Origin: Galeopsis tetrahit | Lineage: Eukaryota; Streptophyta; Magnoliopsida; Lamiales; Lamiaceae | Direction of reading: 5' to 3' | Length of the DNA: 64,000 bases | NCBI GenBank assembly: GCA_963675135.1 | Contig: OY776119.1 | Coordinates: forward strand, 69,805,727-69,869,726 | In this document: positions 22,991-34,779 of the stretch, one piece after another | Layout of the letters: each line of letters starts with the position of its first letter | Numbering within the stretch: position 1 is the first letter of the stretch | The notes under the pieces: model-generated | What the model was told of the DNA's origin: nothing | Seen by the model: only the letters and a program-made list of their open reading frames with translations | Databases searched by the model: none | Made by a program: the position numbers and the translations under genes

Positions 22991-24139
22991 TTGTCTTGCC
23001 GCCGTTCTTTTCACCCCTCTCTGAGTTAGTGGGTTTGTTAATTGATGTGTTTTCGGTTTAGTGTTTAAATTGGAAAGAGAGATTAGACTATGATTGTTGT
23101 ACATTTACATGCTCACAAAGTGTTTGATAAATTGTTGTTTGAGATCATCTTAATTTAAATTCCTAAATTGTTTGTTTTCTTCTTAGTGCCGCTGCTTTGT
23201 GTTTACTTTTGCAATATGTTAGTATTTCTTTGGCAATGCTGCTGCTGCTTTGTGTCTACTTTTGCAATATGTTAGTATTTCTTTCTGCCAAATCCTACAA
23301 AAGGTCGAAATTTTTTTATTGGGTAAAAAGGTAGTATATATAAAATGGTACAAGATATACCACAAGTTATACATGGATTTTGCCCTCTACAGCTTGATGT
23401 ATATCATCAGCATTGAAGACTACAGATCATCATATTAAAAATACAGACTCATGCGCCTATTAACTTATAAGGACTTTTAGTCCATTATGTATAGTCCTAT
23501 ATATCACTCTTTCTCCATTTCCCCTGTTTCCAGCTCCAAGTATGAATTCTTATCTCTTCAACCAAATTTTCTACAGTAAATCTAATAAACTTATGTACCA
23601 TTTTTTTTTTAAAGGTGGTATGTAAAGCAGGCAACACTTATGCCCTAGAAATTGAGATAGCTTCAGCCTCAACTTTACTTACACTTTGAACAATTCCTAG
23701 AATTTTGGACGAAAATTGCTCATTTTGACTCTCAATATTGGACACAAGACAGATTAATCTTTCTATATGTTGCACACAATTGTTCTTTTGTACATATAAT
23801 TTAAATGTTCGGTGTATGTAGATTTATGCAATTTTTTGTTATTAATCCAATCATTTATGATTCAAATTGACCTAAGTTGTCGTGCTTCACACTTATTTTT
23901 CGAGATATTCTCCTCTCAAACCTTCAGGCTTCAGTTAGATAATTCCATTTGGAAACAGAGATTGAATTAGATTATGATTGTTGTACATTTATATTTATTT
24001 GATGGAATTGTGTGTATTTGTGTTTTAAAATAGTAATTCAATCTAAACAGAAGTGTCAATGAGATTTTTTTTTCTGAGAGTGCAGACAATCCAAAAAGGA
24101 TAAAGAATGTGAAACGGATAGAGTAGAAATTCTAAAAAG

Positions 24140-24209
24140 ACATGTTTCTAAACTGTGGTGGTGGATGAAGTAAATATGAGTAATCCACCACCACAGTTTA
24201 GAAACATGT
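24140..24209. repeat. Perfect 27-bp inverted repeat, 16-nt loop
   Basis: The left arm 24140-24166 (ACATGTTTCTAAACTG then TGGTGGTGGAT) is the exact reverse complement of 24183-24209. The loop is 24167-24182. A transcript from either strand would fold to a 27-bp stem, within the size range of small-RNA precursors or a minimal fold-back insertion. Confidence 0.9.
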
Positions 24210-24381
24210 ATTTTCTGTTATATACCATGTATTTTCTATTATAACTAAGCATTATAATTAACCTTTCGAAAGTGTACAATTCAACCCACCGATGTAAGTT
24301 ATTGTTTTCCAATGTCAATTCAATCCCCTTACAAAAAAGTGTTTGCTACTATAACTAAGCATTATAATTAACCTACGATAT

Positions 24382-25432
24382 ATGTACAGACTACGCTTCA
24401 AGGCAGAGTTGTATGATGGAACCGAGTGTTTGGACGTTTTCGTTGAGCAAACAGAAGCTGAAATGTTACTGCACATGTCAGGTGAAGCCGTCGTTAAAGC
24501 AGAAATAGAGGTACAATTGAACCCAAAACCTTTAACACTTTTGTCATCTACATTACATGTTTTACTTTTGTCCAAATCTTATTAAAATGTATGATGAATC
24601 ATGCTAATTTGGAGATTTAAAACTTTAATTTAATTCTTTAGTGAATAGTAACTAAGGGGAAATAGGTTTGTGCCTTCTAAACATGCAAGCCATTTAGGAA
24701 ATGAGACAGCATGTACACACCTTGCACATTAAGTTCTTAAAACTTTAATTTTTTTTTACTCGGACCTGTTATAAAAAAGTCAAGGTACGTATTTCGAATT
24801 GTTTGTTGACACAGACAAAGTAAGGGAAAACCTCTGAAATTATTTTAATATTGAACCTTGCCCTTTTCTTGTCTTGTACGGTTTACACTATTGAATATTG
24901 ATTCTCACGTATGTTCATCTATACTAATTTTTATGCATTTTTTAAAGATTTGGCAAACAACTATCTGCATTATTATACATGTTCATTTAGAAAAAAAAAT
25001 TGAAGACTTGAAGCTTCATGTTTTCATGAATAAGTGACTTTAGTTTTAGAAATCACTTTTCTATTACTCTTTATATCCTATTATATAACATACTAAGACA
25101 TTCAAACTTTTCATTTATGTTATGAATTGCAGGAAACCATGCTAGGTCTTGATGAAATCAATGATTCATTCAAAGATATGATGTTTTTTTTTCATATCAG
25201 GACATTAAGCAATGAACTAAGAGGGAGAAAATATATACACAACACAATTGTGACATGTCTTCCAGCTGCAGACCACTCCCCCACACAAAAAAGGTTAATA
25301 TCAGACATATCAATGTCTGAAAGTCAACAAAGCACTTCTACAATTCAAAAGGACCTCATCCCACCAAGTATTTTGGAACGCCGACAAGACTCGACTGATA
25401 AAAAAAGCCTGAAACATGCCAAACAAAGCTAA
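24382..25432 (+). CDS. Replication protein A large-subunit-like C-terminal fragment (captured)
   Basis: Two exon-like segments join in phase: 24382-24510 (ends GAG/GTACAA) and 25133-25432 (after TTGCAG), with a 622-bp intron. The first reads YRLRFKAELYDGTECLDVF and continues to an AE-x-LL helix, the pattern of the RPA1 C-terminal OB-fold that binds single-stranded DNA and the other RPA subunits. The second holds SNELRGRKYI, then a hydrophilic Ser/Gln/Lys-rich tail to TAA. The zinc-finger Cys pairs and N-terminal OB-folds of full RPA1 are absent, so it is a fragment. It sits inside the 7.25-kb insertion, hence probably captured. Whether it is expressed is unknown. A stand-alone OB-fold gene is the alternative. 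Confidence 0.45.
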
Positions 25433-26835
25433 CTTACCTCAATGTGTGTTGTGTGTTTTTTGTTCTTTTTTAAAATACTTTTCATCATCCTTACGTAAAT
25501 GTTTTGTTATTCCTTTTGAAAATGCACCTTAGACGATCGGTAAGTAAATCTCATTTTGGTAGAATATAGGTATATGTAAATATTAGTTTACAGTCAATCA
25601 TCCACTCTACATCATGTACAATGCTTTTGGTTGTGGTTTAAATTACTGTTCTATTGGTTGTGGTTTAAATTACTTTTTTTTACTTATAATTCATACTTTT
25701 TAAAATTGCACACTTTCAAAATATTATGCATTAGTACTACTTATACTGGTAAGTTACACAAAATCTGGGTAAACACCTCAAGAATTGAGGTGCACCCATA
25801 ACTAGTACATATATATATAACACTGCATAATCTAATAATACTTGATTAAAGACACTAACACACACTACTCATTTTACACACACACACAATTTAATTAACA
25901 CATAAGGCATATCTCTTCTCTCTCTCTCTTTAATATCTTCTAAAGAATAAACACATATATACACATACTCACACAGCGCACAAAACAAGATGATTGTGAT
26001 GAGAGACTCACCACGAACTCAAAGCAAAAGGATGGCCGAGAGATTTGAGAGAATTTCAGTACGTATAGAAAGAAGTGTAGAGCTTGAAGGAAGGAAGTGG
26101 GTTTTCAACAGAAACTTCCGTCAGAAAATTGGCGATCTTGCCGGAGTCCGATCGTAAAATTGAGTGAGGGGTTTTTCTCTCCTCTTCGAGGGCTTTCAAA
26201 GGGGACAAGAATCGAGATCAATCGTGAGGTGGTGCGACGGCGGCACTTTTGGCGAAGGTAAGTTTCGAGAATGTAAATAGAAATTACTTTCGAATGAGAA
26301 ATCTAACGAAGAAACGATTCGTAGTTTTGGGTTCCTGGTTTCGAGGGGATTATTTTGGTATATGAGTTGAGTAGCTCAGCTAAAGTCACCGGCGACCGAT
26401 TTTCGGCGGGTTTGGACGGCGGTGCTGCTTTGAGAGGGGGAGGAAGGTGACTGCTAGTGGTAAGGTAGAATTAATAACACAGCAATTTAGAGGAGGAGAG
26501 GTGTGAATTATTTCTTACCTCAAGTCATTCTTTTATAGATGAAAATGTATGTATTTGTATGTATGAATAGTAACTCAATTTGTAGAATTGTAAATGTATT
26601 TGTATTGTATGTTGCAAGTATTTTGCAGAATGCATAAAATATCCATATGGTAGGATTTTGCAAGTTGGCATGTGGTTATGGAGTGAAGTGTGCCGATCAA
26701 ATGGGGAGGAAATGAGAGGGTTTAATTGCAATTTAATTACCAAGTGGTAGGAATATCTAGAGGACTTAATTGCAAGGTGAAAGTTAAATATCTAGACTTT
26801 ATGTTCATCATGCCATTCTACTACTACTCGTTACT

Positions 26836-26956
26836 GACAAAGTGGGATAGCTCAAGTGGTTAGAGCACCACTACCTAGGCCTTAGGTCCTGGGTTCGAGT
26901 CATGGGGAGGTGAAAAAAGGGATGGGTATTTAACTTCCATAAAAAAAAAAAAAAAA
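26836..26956 (+). mobile_element. tRNA-derived SINE, copy 1
   Basis: A-box-like TAGCTCAAGTGG and B-box-like GGTTCGAGTCA are followed by a short body and a poly-A tail. A 12-bp duplication, CTACTCGTTACT, flanks it at 26824-26835 and 26957-26968. It is almost identical to copy 2 at 49569-49684. Confidence 0.9.
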
Positions 26957-27632
26957 CTACTCGTTACTAATTTTAATCTAGTTTGTCACGAAAATTTATG
27001 CAACGTCTAAAAAATATTTATTTAAGGTTTATGATGATAAAATCGCCCGCGCTTTGAGATGAAAATATTTAATTATCGAATTCAACTTAAGACTGCTTAT
27101 ATTATTATTGTTTTAATTCTAATATTAATTTAATAGTGAATTTTTCAAAATGAGTCATAATATAAAATAAAATCAGACAAGGCAAACATTATATCACAAA
27201 AACACGAAAAACGTGGTAACCAAGTAAATGTAGTTTTCATGATTATGAATCTTTTACTCATCAAATATTATATCTATCATGCGCATGAAAGTAAATCAAG
27301 AAGACCTCTATATTTCATATTAAAATTAAGATAACTACTCAATTAAAATATATTATGCTTTGTCAAGTAGTTTTATCACATAAGCTTGATAAAATGATTT
27401 GCACGGTTATTAATTAGACTTCTTTCATTTTTTTAATACTTATTAAATATTCATCAAACCTTATACTTTATTTATTTCTTTATTAGGAGTGTTCCCCGAT
27501 CAGAATGCTCGTCCGCCTTCCTGAAAATCAAGGTCTTTTGAAAACAAATAACGACGTTAATATATTTGAAAAACTCTTAAATCATTTATTCATGTATTTC
27601 ATATTAATTTTGGGACGGGGTGTTACAGTTTT

Positions 27633-29140
27633 CGAGGGACAAAAATAAGTGGATGAAAGTGTGGACAAAAAGAGAGAGAATTTATTTGCAAGAGGGAGTG
27701 CACTAAAGAGAGCTTTTGTTGAAAAAAAAGAGTATGTTGGTGTTGTACATAAAGAATCTTTTTTTTTTTAGCACTAACGAACTAACTTCTTCTTTGCCTA
27801 GTTCTTTTGCATCTCTTTTTCAAGATCATGAAGATGTCGTTTCGGAGGAGGATCCAAATGTTTACCACCATTTAGGGGTATTGAATATCAAATTGATTTC
27901 ATTTCGGGAGGAACGCTTCCAAATCGAAATGCTTATAGAGCTAATCCGGAGGAAACAAAATAAATTCAAAGGCAAGTAGAGGTGTTGATAGTCAATGGAA
28001 AGGTTCGGGAAAGCTTGAGTCTATGTTTTGCACTAGTGATTCTAGTACCAAAGAAAGATGGAATATGGAGGATGTGCACAGATTGTCTGGCCGTTTACAA
28101 AATTACGGTTAAGTATCGCTATCCTATTCCTAGGTTAGATGATATGCTTGATGAATTGTATGGGGTTGTGTTATTTTTAAAAAATGTTTTGAAAAGTGGT
28201 TATCATCAAATAATGATCCTAGAAGAAGATGAATGGAAAATGACTTTCAAAACAAAACATGGTTTATATGAATGATTGGTAATGTTATCTGGCTTAACTA
28301 ATGCACCAAGTACTTTCATGCGATTAATGACCCATGTTTTGCATTAATTTTTTGGAAAATTTGTGGTTGTGTACTTTGATGATATCCATAAATGGAGTAA
28401 ATTGGGTACTAAACTTCTGTTTTCTGCTACTTAAAAAATTGGGAAGATTGTTTGACATTTGCTGAATTTGCTTATAATAGAAGTGTTCATTTTGCTTCTA
28501 ATCACTCTCCTTTTGAGTTTGTTTATGTATTTAATCTAATAACTCCACTTGATATTTTACCAATTTCCATTGAAGAACGTGCGAGTCTTGATGGAAAAGT
28601 AAAAGCCGAGATGATTAAAAAGTTACATGAAAGAGTGAAACACAACATTGAGAAAAGAATCGAGCAATATGTCAAGCAAGCTTACAAGGGTTTTAAACGA
28701 GTCATTTTTTAGCCCAGTGATTGGGTAAGGTTACACTTGAGGAAGGAGAGATTTTCGAGCAAGAGAAAGTCTAAATTGCAGCCAAGAGGGGACGATTAAT
28801 TTCAAGTGATTGCACAAATCAATGGTAATGCATAACTTGACCTTCTAGGTGAGTATAATGTAAGTGCAACTTTCAATGTTACTGATCTTACTCCCTATTC
28901 TAGTGATGTAGATTCGAGGACGATTCATTTTATAGAAGAAGGGAATGATGGGGATCCACTAGTGAAAAGTCAAGAAAACAAAAGGGATCATTTGGTCGTA
29001 CATGATGAGCCGATTACAAGGGCAAGATCTAAGAAGATAAATGAGGCTTTGACGAGCTTAGCTGCTGAAATGAGAGATAATGTGCAAGACAAGTCCAAAG
29101 AAGACCTACTAGTGAATGTTATTGGGCTGGACTACCTTTA
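27633..29140 (+). pseudogene. Gypsy pol remnant (partial RT and integrase C-terminus)
   Basis: After the insertion the element resumes with the protease-RT linker. The RT finger follows (VPKKDGIWRMCTDC, then YRYPIPRLDDMLDEL, SGYHQI and FKTKHGLYE, 28030-28275) and the catalytic YFDD at 28372-28383. A few bases later the sequence jumps to the integrase C-terminus (FAEFAYNRSVH at about 28460, then WVRLHLRKERF at about 28725 and ATFNVTDLTPY at about 28870). RT thumb, RNase H and the integrase catalytic core are missing, about 2 kb in intact relatives. Stops and shifts add to the damage. Confidence 0.85.
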
Positions 29141-29252
29141 AAGAGATGGCATGAAGATAATTTTGGTTATAAGACATGTTTCTAAGTCCATGGGCCTTAA
29201 AAAACGTGGCACACATGAAGCCCATCAAATTTATTATTTATTTTTAATATTA

Positions 29253-29747
29253 TTAGTTATTTGGACTATTTACATTTTCTAGGAAATTTCAAGAGTCATG
29301 AGTTACTTTATTAGCTTTTAATTGAGTCTTTAGTGCTCTTTTAAGACCATAAGTGTAGGGTATGGATGTATTGACTCTTAGGAGTTACTTTCTAACCTAT
29401 AAGTTACTTTCTAGCCTATAAGTGTATGGTATGAATGTATTGACTCTTAGGAGTTACTTTCTAGCCTATAAGTGTAAGGTCGGAAAAGGACACCAAGTTT
29501 TATACGAATTTTATAAGTTTTTTTGTTTATTCTCTTTGTGAGGTTGAATTATTTGAGAACTTATCAAGAATCTTGTGGCATTCAAGCATGCCAAGGTTCT
29601 TGACTCATTCTATAGACAACGGGTCAAGGTTTTTATGCTATGAGTAAGATCAATCAAAATCTCGATTTTGGAATATCCGCTGCTTAATTTATACGTTGGG
29701 TTTTTAGATCATTATATCTAATGGGTCCTTCGTCTCTATCCACATCA
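29253..29747 (+). repeat. 3' LTR of gypsy element
   Basis: Aligns with 17796-18243 and ends CCACATCA. It is about 47 bases longer because of an internal duplication around 29395-29480 (GAGTTACTTTCTAGCCTATAAG). Substantial divergence from the 5' LTR indicates an old insertion. Confidence 0.8.
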
Positions 29748-29842
29748 AACTGGAGTGAGTGCATGGACTCCAAACTCTGGTTTGATGTCGCCCCATTTGG
29801 TTGATGAGCCAAATGATAATGTTGAGGGTAAAAAATATTTTC

Positions 29843-30231
29843 CTACTGCTCAAATTTATTGGTTAGAGCTTTGAATTTCTTCTCAACTTTCTTAAATGGG
29901 ATATTTTTTCCTAGTGCAGTTCAGAGTTTAGAAGTGATATCAAACAGATTATCACCCCGAAGTTCATTCCTAACAAACATCCCACTGCACTTAAACTTTC
30001 TCAGTAGATCTATTAACACTTTTTCCTCATATGGCGTCCATGAAATCATATCGAACATTTCATCCACACGATGAAACGATGTCATATCCGTTTTGTTCCT
30101 AAAATTTTTTTAAACATATTCTCAGTACACCATCACACCATAGCAACACTTATTTTCAAAGACAATCCATAACAACACTACTATAGTTACACTTAAGAGT
30201 AAAATTTAAGGAAACATTACCTTGTCTCCAT
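29843..30231 (-). pseudogene. Myb/SANT-like domain gene remnant
   Basis: On the minus strand an exon from 30098 down to the TAG at 29845-29843 reads MFDMISWTPYEEKVLIDLL, then FVRNELRGDNLFDITSKL, a stop, and KVEKKFKALTNKFEQ. This is the Trp-x-x-x-Glu-Glu plus K-x-F-K-x-L layout of the Myb/SANT-like DNA-binding domain that accompanies plant PIF/Harbinger transposases and occurs in host genes. A 132-bp gt-ag intron (30230-30099) precedes it, and the upstream exon ends at 30231. The internal TGA shows decay. The gypsy 3' LTR edge at 29747 may interrupt its 3' part. Confidence 0.45.
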
Positions 30232-32140
30232 AAGCCCCATCACCCTTTTTGCTTGCAAGTATGAGTTATATGCAAAAGTCACACAATCTAACTACATATA
30301 AAGAAAGATGAATGATAAATGAATTCCACCAACCTCTAATAAATTCCGCCGAATGGATATACGGATATGTCAATTCATAAATAATTTTAATATGTTTCCA
30401 AATACTCACATAATGTAATAAACTTCACATACTCAAAAGTGAGTTTTGCAATAATTTCAGGTATTTTCTCGTTTAAAATTATAAAAATGCTAAAACGGTA
30501 ATTCAAGAAAAATTTGGGGAAAGGGGGGCTGCAAGTTTTTTAGGGCTACAAAAGTGATAAAATACGTGATTTTGAAATGCACCTAGGAATATCTATGAAT
30601 TTCCTTTCATTTTAGACGAATTGTTCACTATCAATGCAAACACCATGAATTTGAAGGGTAATTGCAAGAAGTGTTTTTTCAAAGTATTTCTTCAACAACA
30701 TTTCTTACGTTGCTACAAGGAGCCGTGTTACAAAGTGATATAGAGTGATAATGGGAGTCTTCAAAGTATTTTTTCAAGAATTTTCTTGAGAGATACAGAG
30801 CGAGTAGAGTAGAGTTGAAGCTTTCAAAAGAATTCACTTTTCATAGCGATGATACAAAGTTCTTATTTGGAAAATTAAAATTTTTTAAAAAAAAGTGTAG
30901 GGTAAAGGGTGTTTTTGTAAAGTTACAAATAAAGTTATTTGTTTTGCAAACACTCCAAATTATAAAAAAACGGTTTGAAGTGCTTAATTTTAAAATACTA
31001 CCCATTTTCAATTAATATTCTACTACAAAAATCAATTTTAATCACTTTTAAATAATTACTATGGTTTGCAAACACACCCTTAAAATACTTTTTTTTTTCA
31101 AATAGTTATAAGTGAGGGGAGATCGAATTGCAAGTTTTTTCTTTATTTTAAACATTTTTTTAAGAATATGCTTTAGATTGTATTCATATTAATTAGAATA
31201 TTATATATTTAAGGTCAGTATAGTTTAATATGGCTTTTATCTGGTTCAAATACTCTAAATTATGTTACTATTAGTTTTCATATGCTTTCATTTGAACAAA
31301 AAAAAGTAGTAGTTCTTATGTAAACCACAAAATAGTAATTCAATTAAAAACATGTGCAAGATCCTAGTGTTGAGTGGAGTTTATGCTTCGCTTTTGGGGG
31401 ATTTATAAAGCTTGCGAGGAGATAACTAAAGGAGAATCTGGATTTTGAAGTAAATGTAGTTAATCGTAATGGGCACACACTATTAATTGGTAGGGTTTCT
31501 CGAAATTTTGAAGCTCGTATAGTTGGACTGAGTCTTTGAAATCTATGAATGATCTTTTCGATGTTTGTCATTCTTGTTTGGAATAATTAAAGACAATTTA
31601 TATATTTTTAAAAAATAAAGACTTCCTCAAATTCATTAACACACAGATTAATACTAGAATTGATCTAGCGAATGAGCAATTTTTTTATTTTTTATTTAAT
31701 TTAACTCTTACTTAATCTCCATTACTTTTTTGGAATAAAAGTCAATTTAGTCTCATAACTTTCAACATTTTATGAAATGGTTCCAAAAAAGTTAAATGTA
31801 TCAATTTAGTCCCTTTTTTTTTTTTTTTGCAGTTTGTTTTATTTTGGTCCCAAAAAAGTTAAATGTATCAATTTAATCCCGTTGGGCTAGAGGATCCGTC
31901 CTTACTATCGAGTTTCAAGTCTCATATAGTTGTAAAGATATGGAAAGGCAAAAAATGCGAGTTGTTGAAGGTCCATTTCCACATGAATAAGTTCTTAGAT
32001 TGAACTTTTTCAACACCAAACCACTCATACTTAGAGGGGCCTAGTCAGGGATAGTGGGATGTTAAGACCCTAGTCCGAATAGAGCTCTTATTTGTGCTTT
32101 TGTCGAGCGATGTCGTCCTAAAAAAATACTTTTCATATGT
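30232..32140. other. AT-rich intergenic stretch
   Basis: No gene is recognised. Two diverged direct repeats of CCAAAAAAGTTAAATGTATC followed by AATTTA occur near 31784 and 31850, separated by a T run. The end (about 31870-32130) leads into the plant-mobile-domain remnant and may be its 5' part. Confidence 0.4.
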
Positions 32141-32144
32141 ATTT

Positions 32145-33360
32145 TGGGGATATGACGATCACGTTTGATGACGTGCATTGTTTGATTGGACTGAAGATTG
32201 ATGGATGGTCTGTGGAGTTTTAAGTAGACGAAGACATGGAAGATGGTTCGACATGTGTGTCACGACTGTTGGGGGTTATCTTGCAAACTGATATGATGAG
32301 ATACATCAAGTACGAGGTGGTCAATAAAGTTTAGTTGGCTAGTCAATAATTGGAAGAATGACACAACATATGATGATTCGCACATGCTAGATTGTGCAAC
32401 CCATTCTTACATATTTTACAGGATTAGGTGTGTTTTATTTTGTGACAAAAGTGGGTCACGGTTTGGGACACTTTTTATTTTGATTTTTGATTAAGTTGAG
32501 AAAGCATTAAACTATGCATGGGGGACTGCAATTCTAGCCTAATTATATAGGCAGTTGCGGATAGCTTCTAGACATGGAGTTAAGCAGCTTTGCGGATTCA
32601 TTCCCATATTTAAGGTAATTTCCAATAGTATTTATCTATAAATGTTTAAGTTTCGTGACTAACTTTTTGATTAAATGCGTAAGCATGGATTTATGAGCAC
32701 TTTCCATTTACTCGACCTGCACACAACGTAAGGTTCAATCCCCAGTTCCCATTGGCTAGGAAGTGATCGCCTCCCGCACGAGTTGGAAGAAAACTTCAAG
32801 ATTTAGTTAGTTATCGAGAGAAATTAGATGCACTAACAATATCAAATGTAAGTATTTACGTTTTTTTATGATTTCAACTTATTAATTTGTGCTACAAATG
32901 TTCGTGAGCATCATCCATTGGAAGATATTGGTTTCCTCCATGGATGGCATCGATTCTTCAACATTGTTGAGCCATACCACTCAAACAGTGTTCTTAGACA
33001 GTTCGACTATGTTCAGACCATTCTTTCTGCTCCTCTTAGTCCCACGTTTGCATCTAGACTTGCCAAAGGTAATAAGTATAAACTTGTATAAGAAGAAAGA
33101 CTCGAAGGATATTATAGAACGTTGGACAATCACGTTGAGTCTGAACGTCGTCGTAGATGGGCAGTTGTTAGACCGTGGAATTATACAAGTGGTTATCTTG
33201 ACTGGTTTAAGAGGCATTCTTATCCTATGATGTAGTGTCTTGACTAGGCCTCTAGATGTGTTGAGCAACAACACTGCCGAAAATACATCATTGAATTGGA
33301 CCCAACAACAAACCACACTTACTTTAAAGGAGTTGTCAGTACACATGTGGATATTATGAG
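32145..33360 (+). pseudogene. Plant mobile domain (PMD/MAIN-like) gene remnant
   Basis: Pieces in the order of the family: GMTITFDDVHCLIGLKIDG at about 32150; YRIRCVLFCDKSG (about 32420) and YAWGTAILA, YRQLRIASRHGVKQLCGF (32505-32600); a donor-like AAG/GTAATT at 32612; then a further exon with FLHGWHRFFN, VLRQFDYVQTI and APLSP (32920-33060) and RRRWAVVRPWNYTSGYLDWF (about 33150-33215). Several stops and frame changes break it. The family includes host heterochromatin-silencing proteins (MAIN and MAIL) and many transposon-carried copies. Lying next to a Mutator element, this one is probably transposon-associated. Confidence 0.65.
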
Positions 33361-33369
33361 ATGATAGTC

Positions 33370-34016
33370 TAACCTTCCCGTATACAACAACACAAATGGA
33401 TAAAGTGTACGTTAATGAGGTATGGGATGTGATGATGCGCTTGATCATGTTGATGTTCCTAAGAGACCTGAGTCGTCCAAACTTGAAACGAGGGGAAGAA
33501 GGGCACGTAGATGATTAGTTTGGATGATTTATTTAGATTTATGATTTTTATTTAATGATGTGTATGGATGATTCTATTTATATTTATTATGTATTTTAAT
33601 GATGTCATGGATGCTTTTATTTATATTTTTTGATGTATTTTAGTGATGTATATAGATGACAAATGATGATGTAATGTTAACGTTTGATGATTTTATATTA
33701 AGTGTTTGATATATTTCATTTACTATGTTGGTAAATTTTATGTTGGTCATTTACTATTGGAAATATGCAAGCAGGTTGGGTTAAAAAAAATCAGCATCAA
33801 AATTTATACGGTTGTTTAGTCGAATAATTGGAATATATGCTTTGCATACCTTTCGAGTGTGGCAGATTTTTTTTAATTATTGTAGTTTTGAAATTGAATC
33901 TTTAAAATGTACTAGTAAATACTTTTTTTTTTCAAATTAAGAATAAACACACTCGTGCTTCTTGAAAAGTCTTCTTGAACGAATTTAATTAGAAAAATGA
34001 AAAAAAAAATTGTAAC
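33370..34016. other. AT-rich spacer with short minisatellite
   Basis: No gene. At 33530-33670 a loose repeat of about 50 bases (GATGATTTATTTATATTT...ATGTATTTTAATGATG) occurs two to three times. Confidence 0.4.
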
Positions 34017-34024
34017 GCGCCTCT

Positions 34025-34779
34025 GACTCTCTTCTTTTCACAACTGTCACTCTTCTCTCTCACCCCTCTTCTTTTAATTCTCGCAACTGAAACCCATATT
34101 CTCTCTCCTCCCTTTTTTTCTTCTCACTCAACTAAAAAAAACCATCTCTCTTATTTATATTTTTGAATAGCTTAGATTTGTTCAGCTTTGGAATCAAACC
34201 CCAGGTCCAATTTCTATCGAGGTATGAATCTAAAATGAGACGTAGAGAGTATTTTTTTCATTTAAAAAAATTCAGTGTGATAATTTATTTTATTTTTTGG
34301 AAAATTGGGATTCAGGAATCACCTAGTAAATTTGTTGACTACGAGGTGAAAATTAATAACAACGGTGCATTTCATCCCTTCAAAAAAGAGAAAAGTGGAG
34401 GGTAGGCGCCTCCTCCGTCCACCAGTTGCACGGCAGAGACTGGCGGTGGAAATAAGAAGGAATGTCAATCTCAAAGAAAAACAGGGAGATCTGAGTCTCC
34501 TAAATTACATAGAAGGTTCTTGCAAGTGCTTAAACAAATTAATATTTTTTTCTTTTTGTTGGAATCAAATATGATAGTTGCAACACCAAAGAAAATTATG
34601 GAATTCATGAAGTATGATGGGCTCACAAACAACGAGGGTGTTTGAGATGAATGAGAAGAAAAGGAAAAGGGGGCGGAGAGATGAGAAATTTCATTGTACA
34701 AAATTAAAAGGAGAGAAGAAAAATGAGTGTCAATTGCGCAGAGAGGATAAATGAGAAAGAGAAAAGAGTTAGAGCAGGT
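34025..34779. mobile_element. Possible small DNA element with 8-bp direct flanks
   Basis: GCGCCTCT occurs directly at 34017-34024 and 34780-34787. The enclosed ends are CT-rich on the left and AG-rich on the right, giving imperfect inverted similarity over some 60 bases (left CTCTCTTCTTTTCACAACTG; right end complement CTCTTTTCTCTTTCTC...CAATTG). It could be a hAT- or Mutator-type non-autonomous element. There is no credible gene inside. Confidence 0.35.

Larger units (their letters stand above)
20375..27627. mobile_element. 7253-bp TG...CA insertion with perfect 5-bp TSD
   Basis: The ends are TGTAACGCCCCG and CGGGGTGTTACA, inverted at 11 of 12 bases, flanked by GTTTT at 20370-20374 and 27628-27632. 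TG...CA ends and a 5-bp duplication fit integration by an LTR retrotransposon integrase. No terminal direct repeat, primer site, gag or pol is seen inside. It is therefore probably a very long solo LTR or a non-autonomous element. Its contents are tandem arrays (21061-21830), UTR-like sequence (22577-22990), a replication-protein-A-like exon pair (24382-25432), a hairpin (24140-24209) and a SINE (26836-26956). The rest shows no gene. Joining the flanks restores gypsy pol order. Confidence 0.75.
17796..29747 (+). mobile_element. Ty3/gypsy retrotransposon, decayed, split by insertion
   Basis: Two related LTR sequences, both ending CCACATCA, flank a primer site, gag with a CCHC knuckle, aspartic protease, part of RT and the integrase C-terminus, in gypsy order. 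A 7253-bp insertion separates protease from RT. Most of the RT palm, RNase H and the integrase core are deleted. The left LTR edge is given as the start of clear LTR-LTR similarity, so the true edge may be further left. Confidence 0.85.

Noticed and set aside
26845..26900. Apparent tRNA gene (A and B boxes)
   Set aside because: No complete cloverleaf, has poly-A tail and TSD, present three times; it is a SINE head.
20375..27627. Helitron as the carrier of the RPA-like exons
   Set aside because: Ends are TG...CA inverted with a 5-bp duplication; no TC start, CTRR end or A/T target seen at these limits. A smaller Helitron nested inside is not excluded.
32889..33448. Two overlapping ORFs taken as new genes
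   Set aside because: The plant-mobile-domain signature is found in the plus strand with frame changes; these ORFs are partly out of frame with it or antisense.
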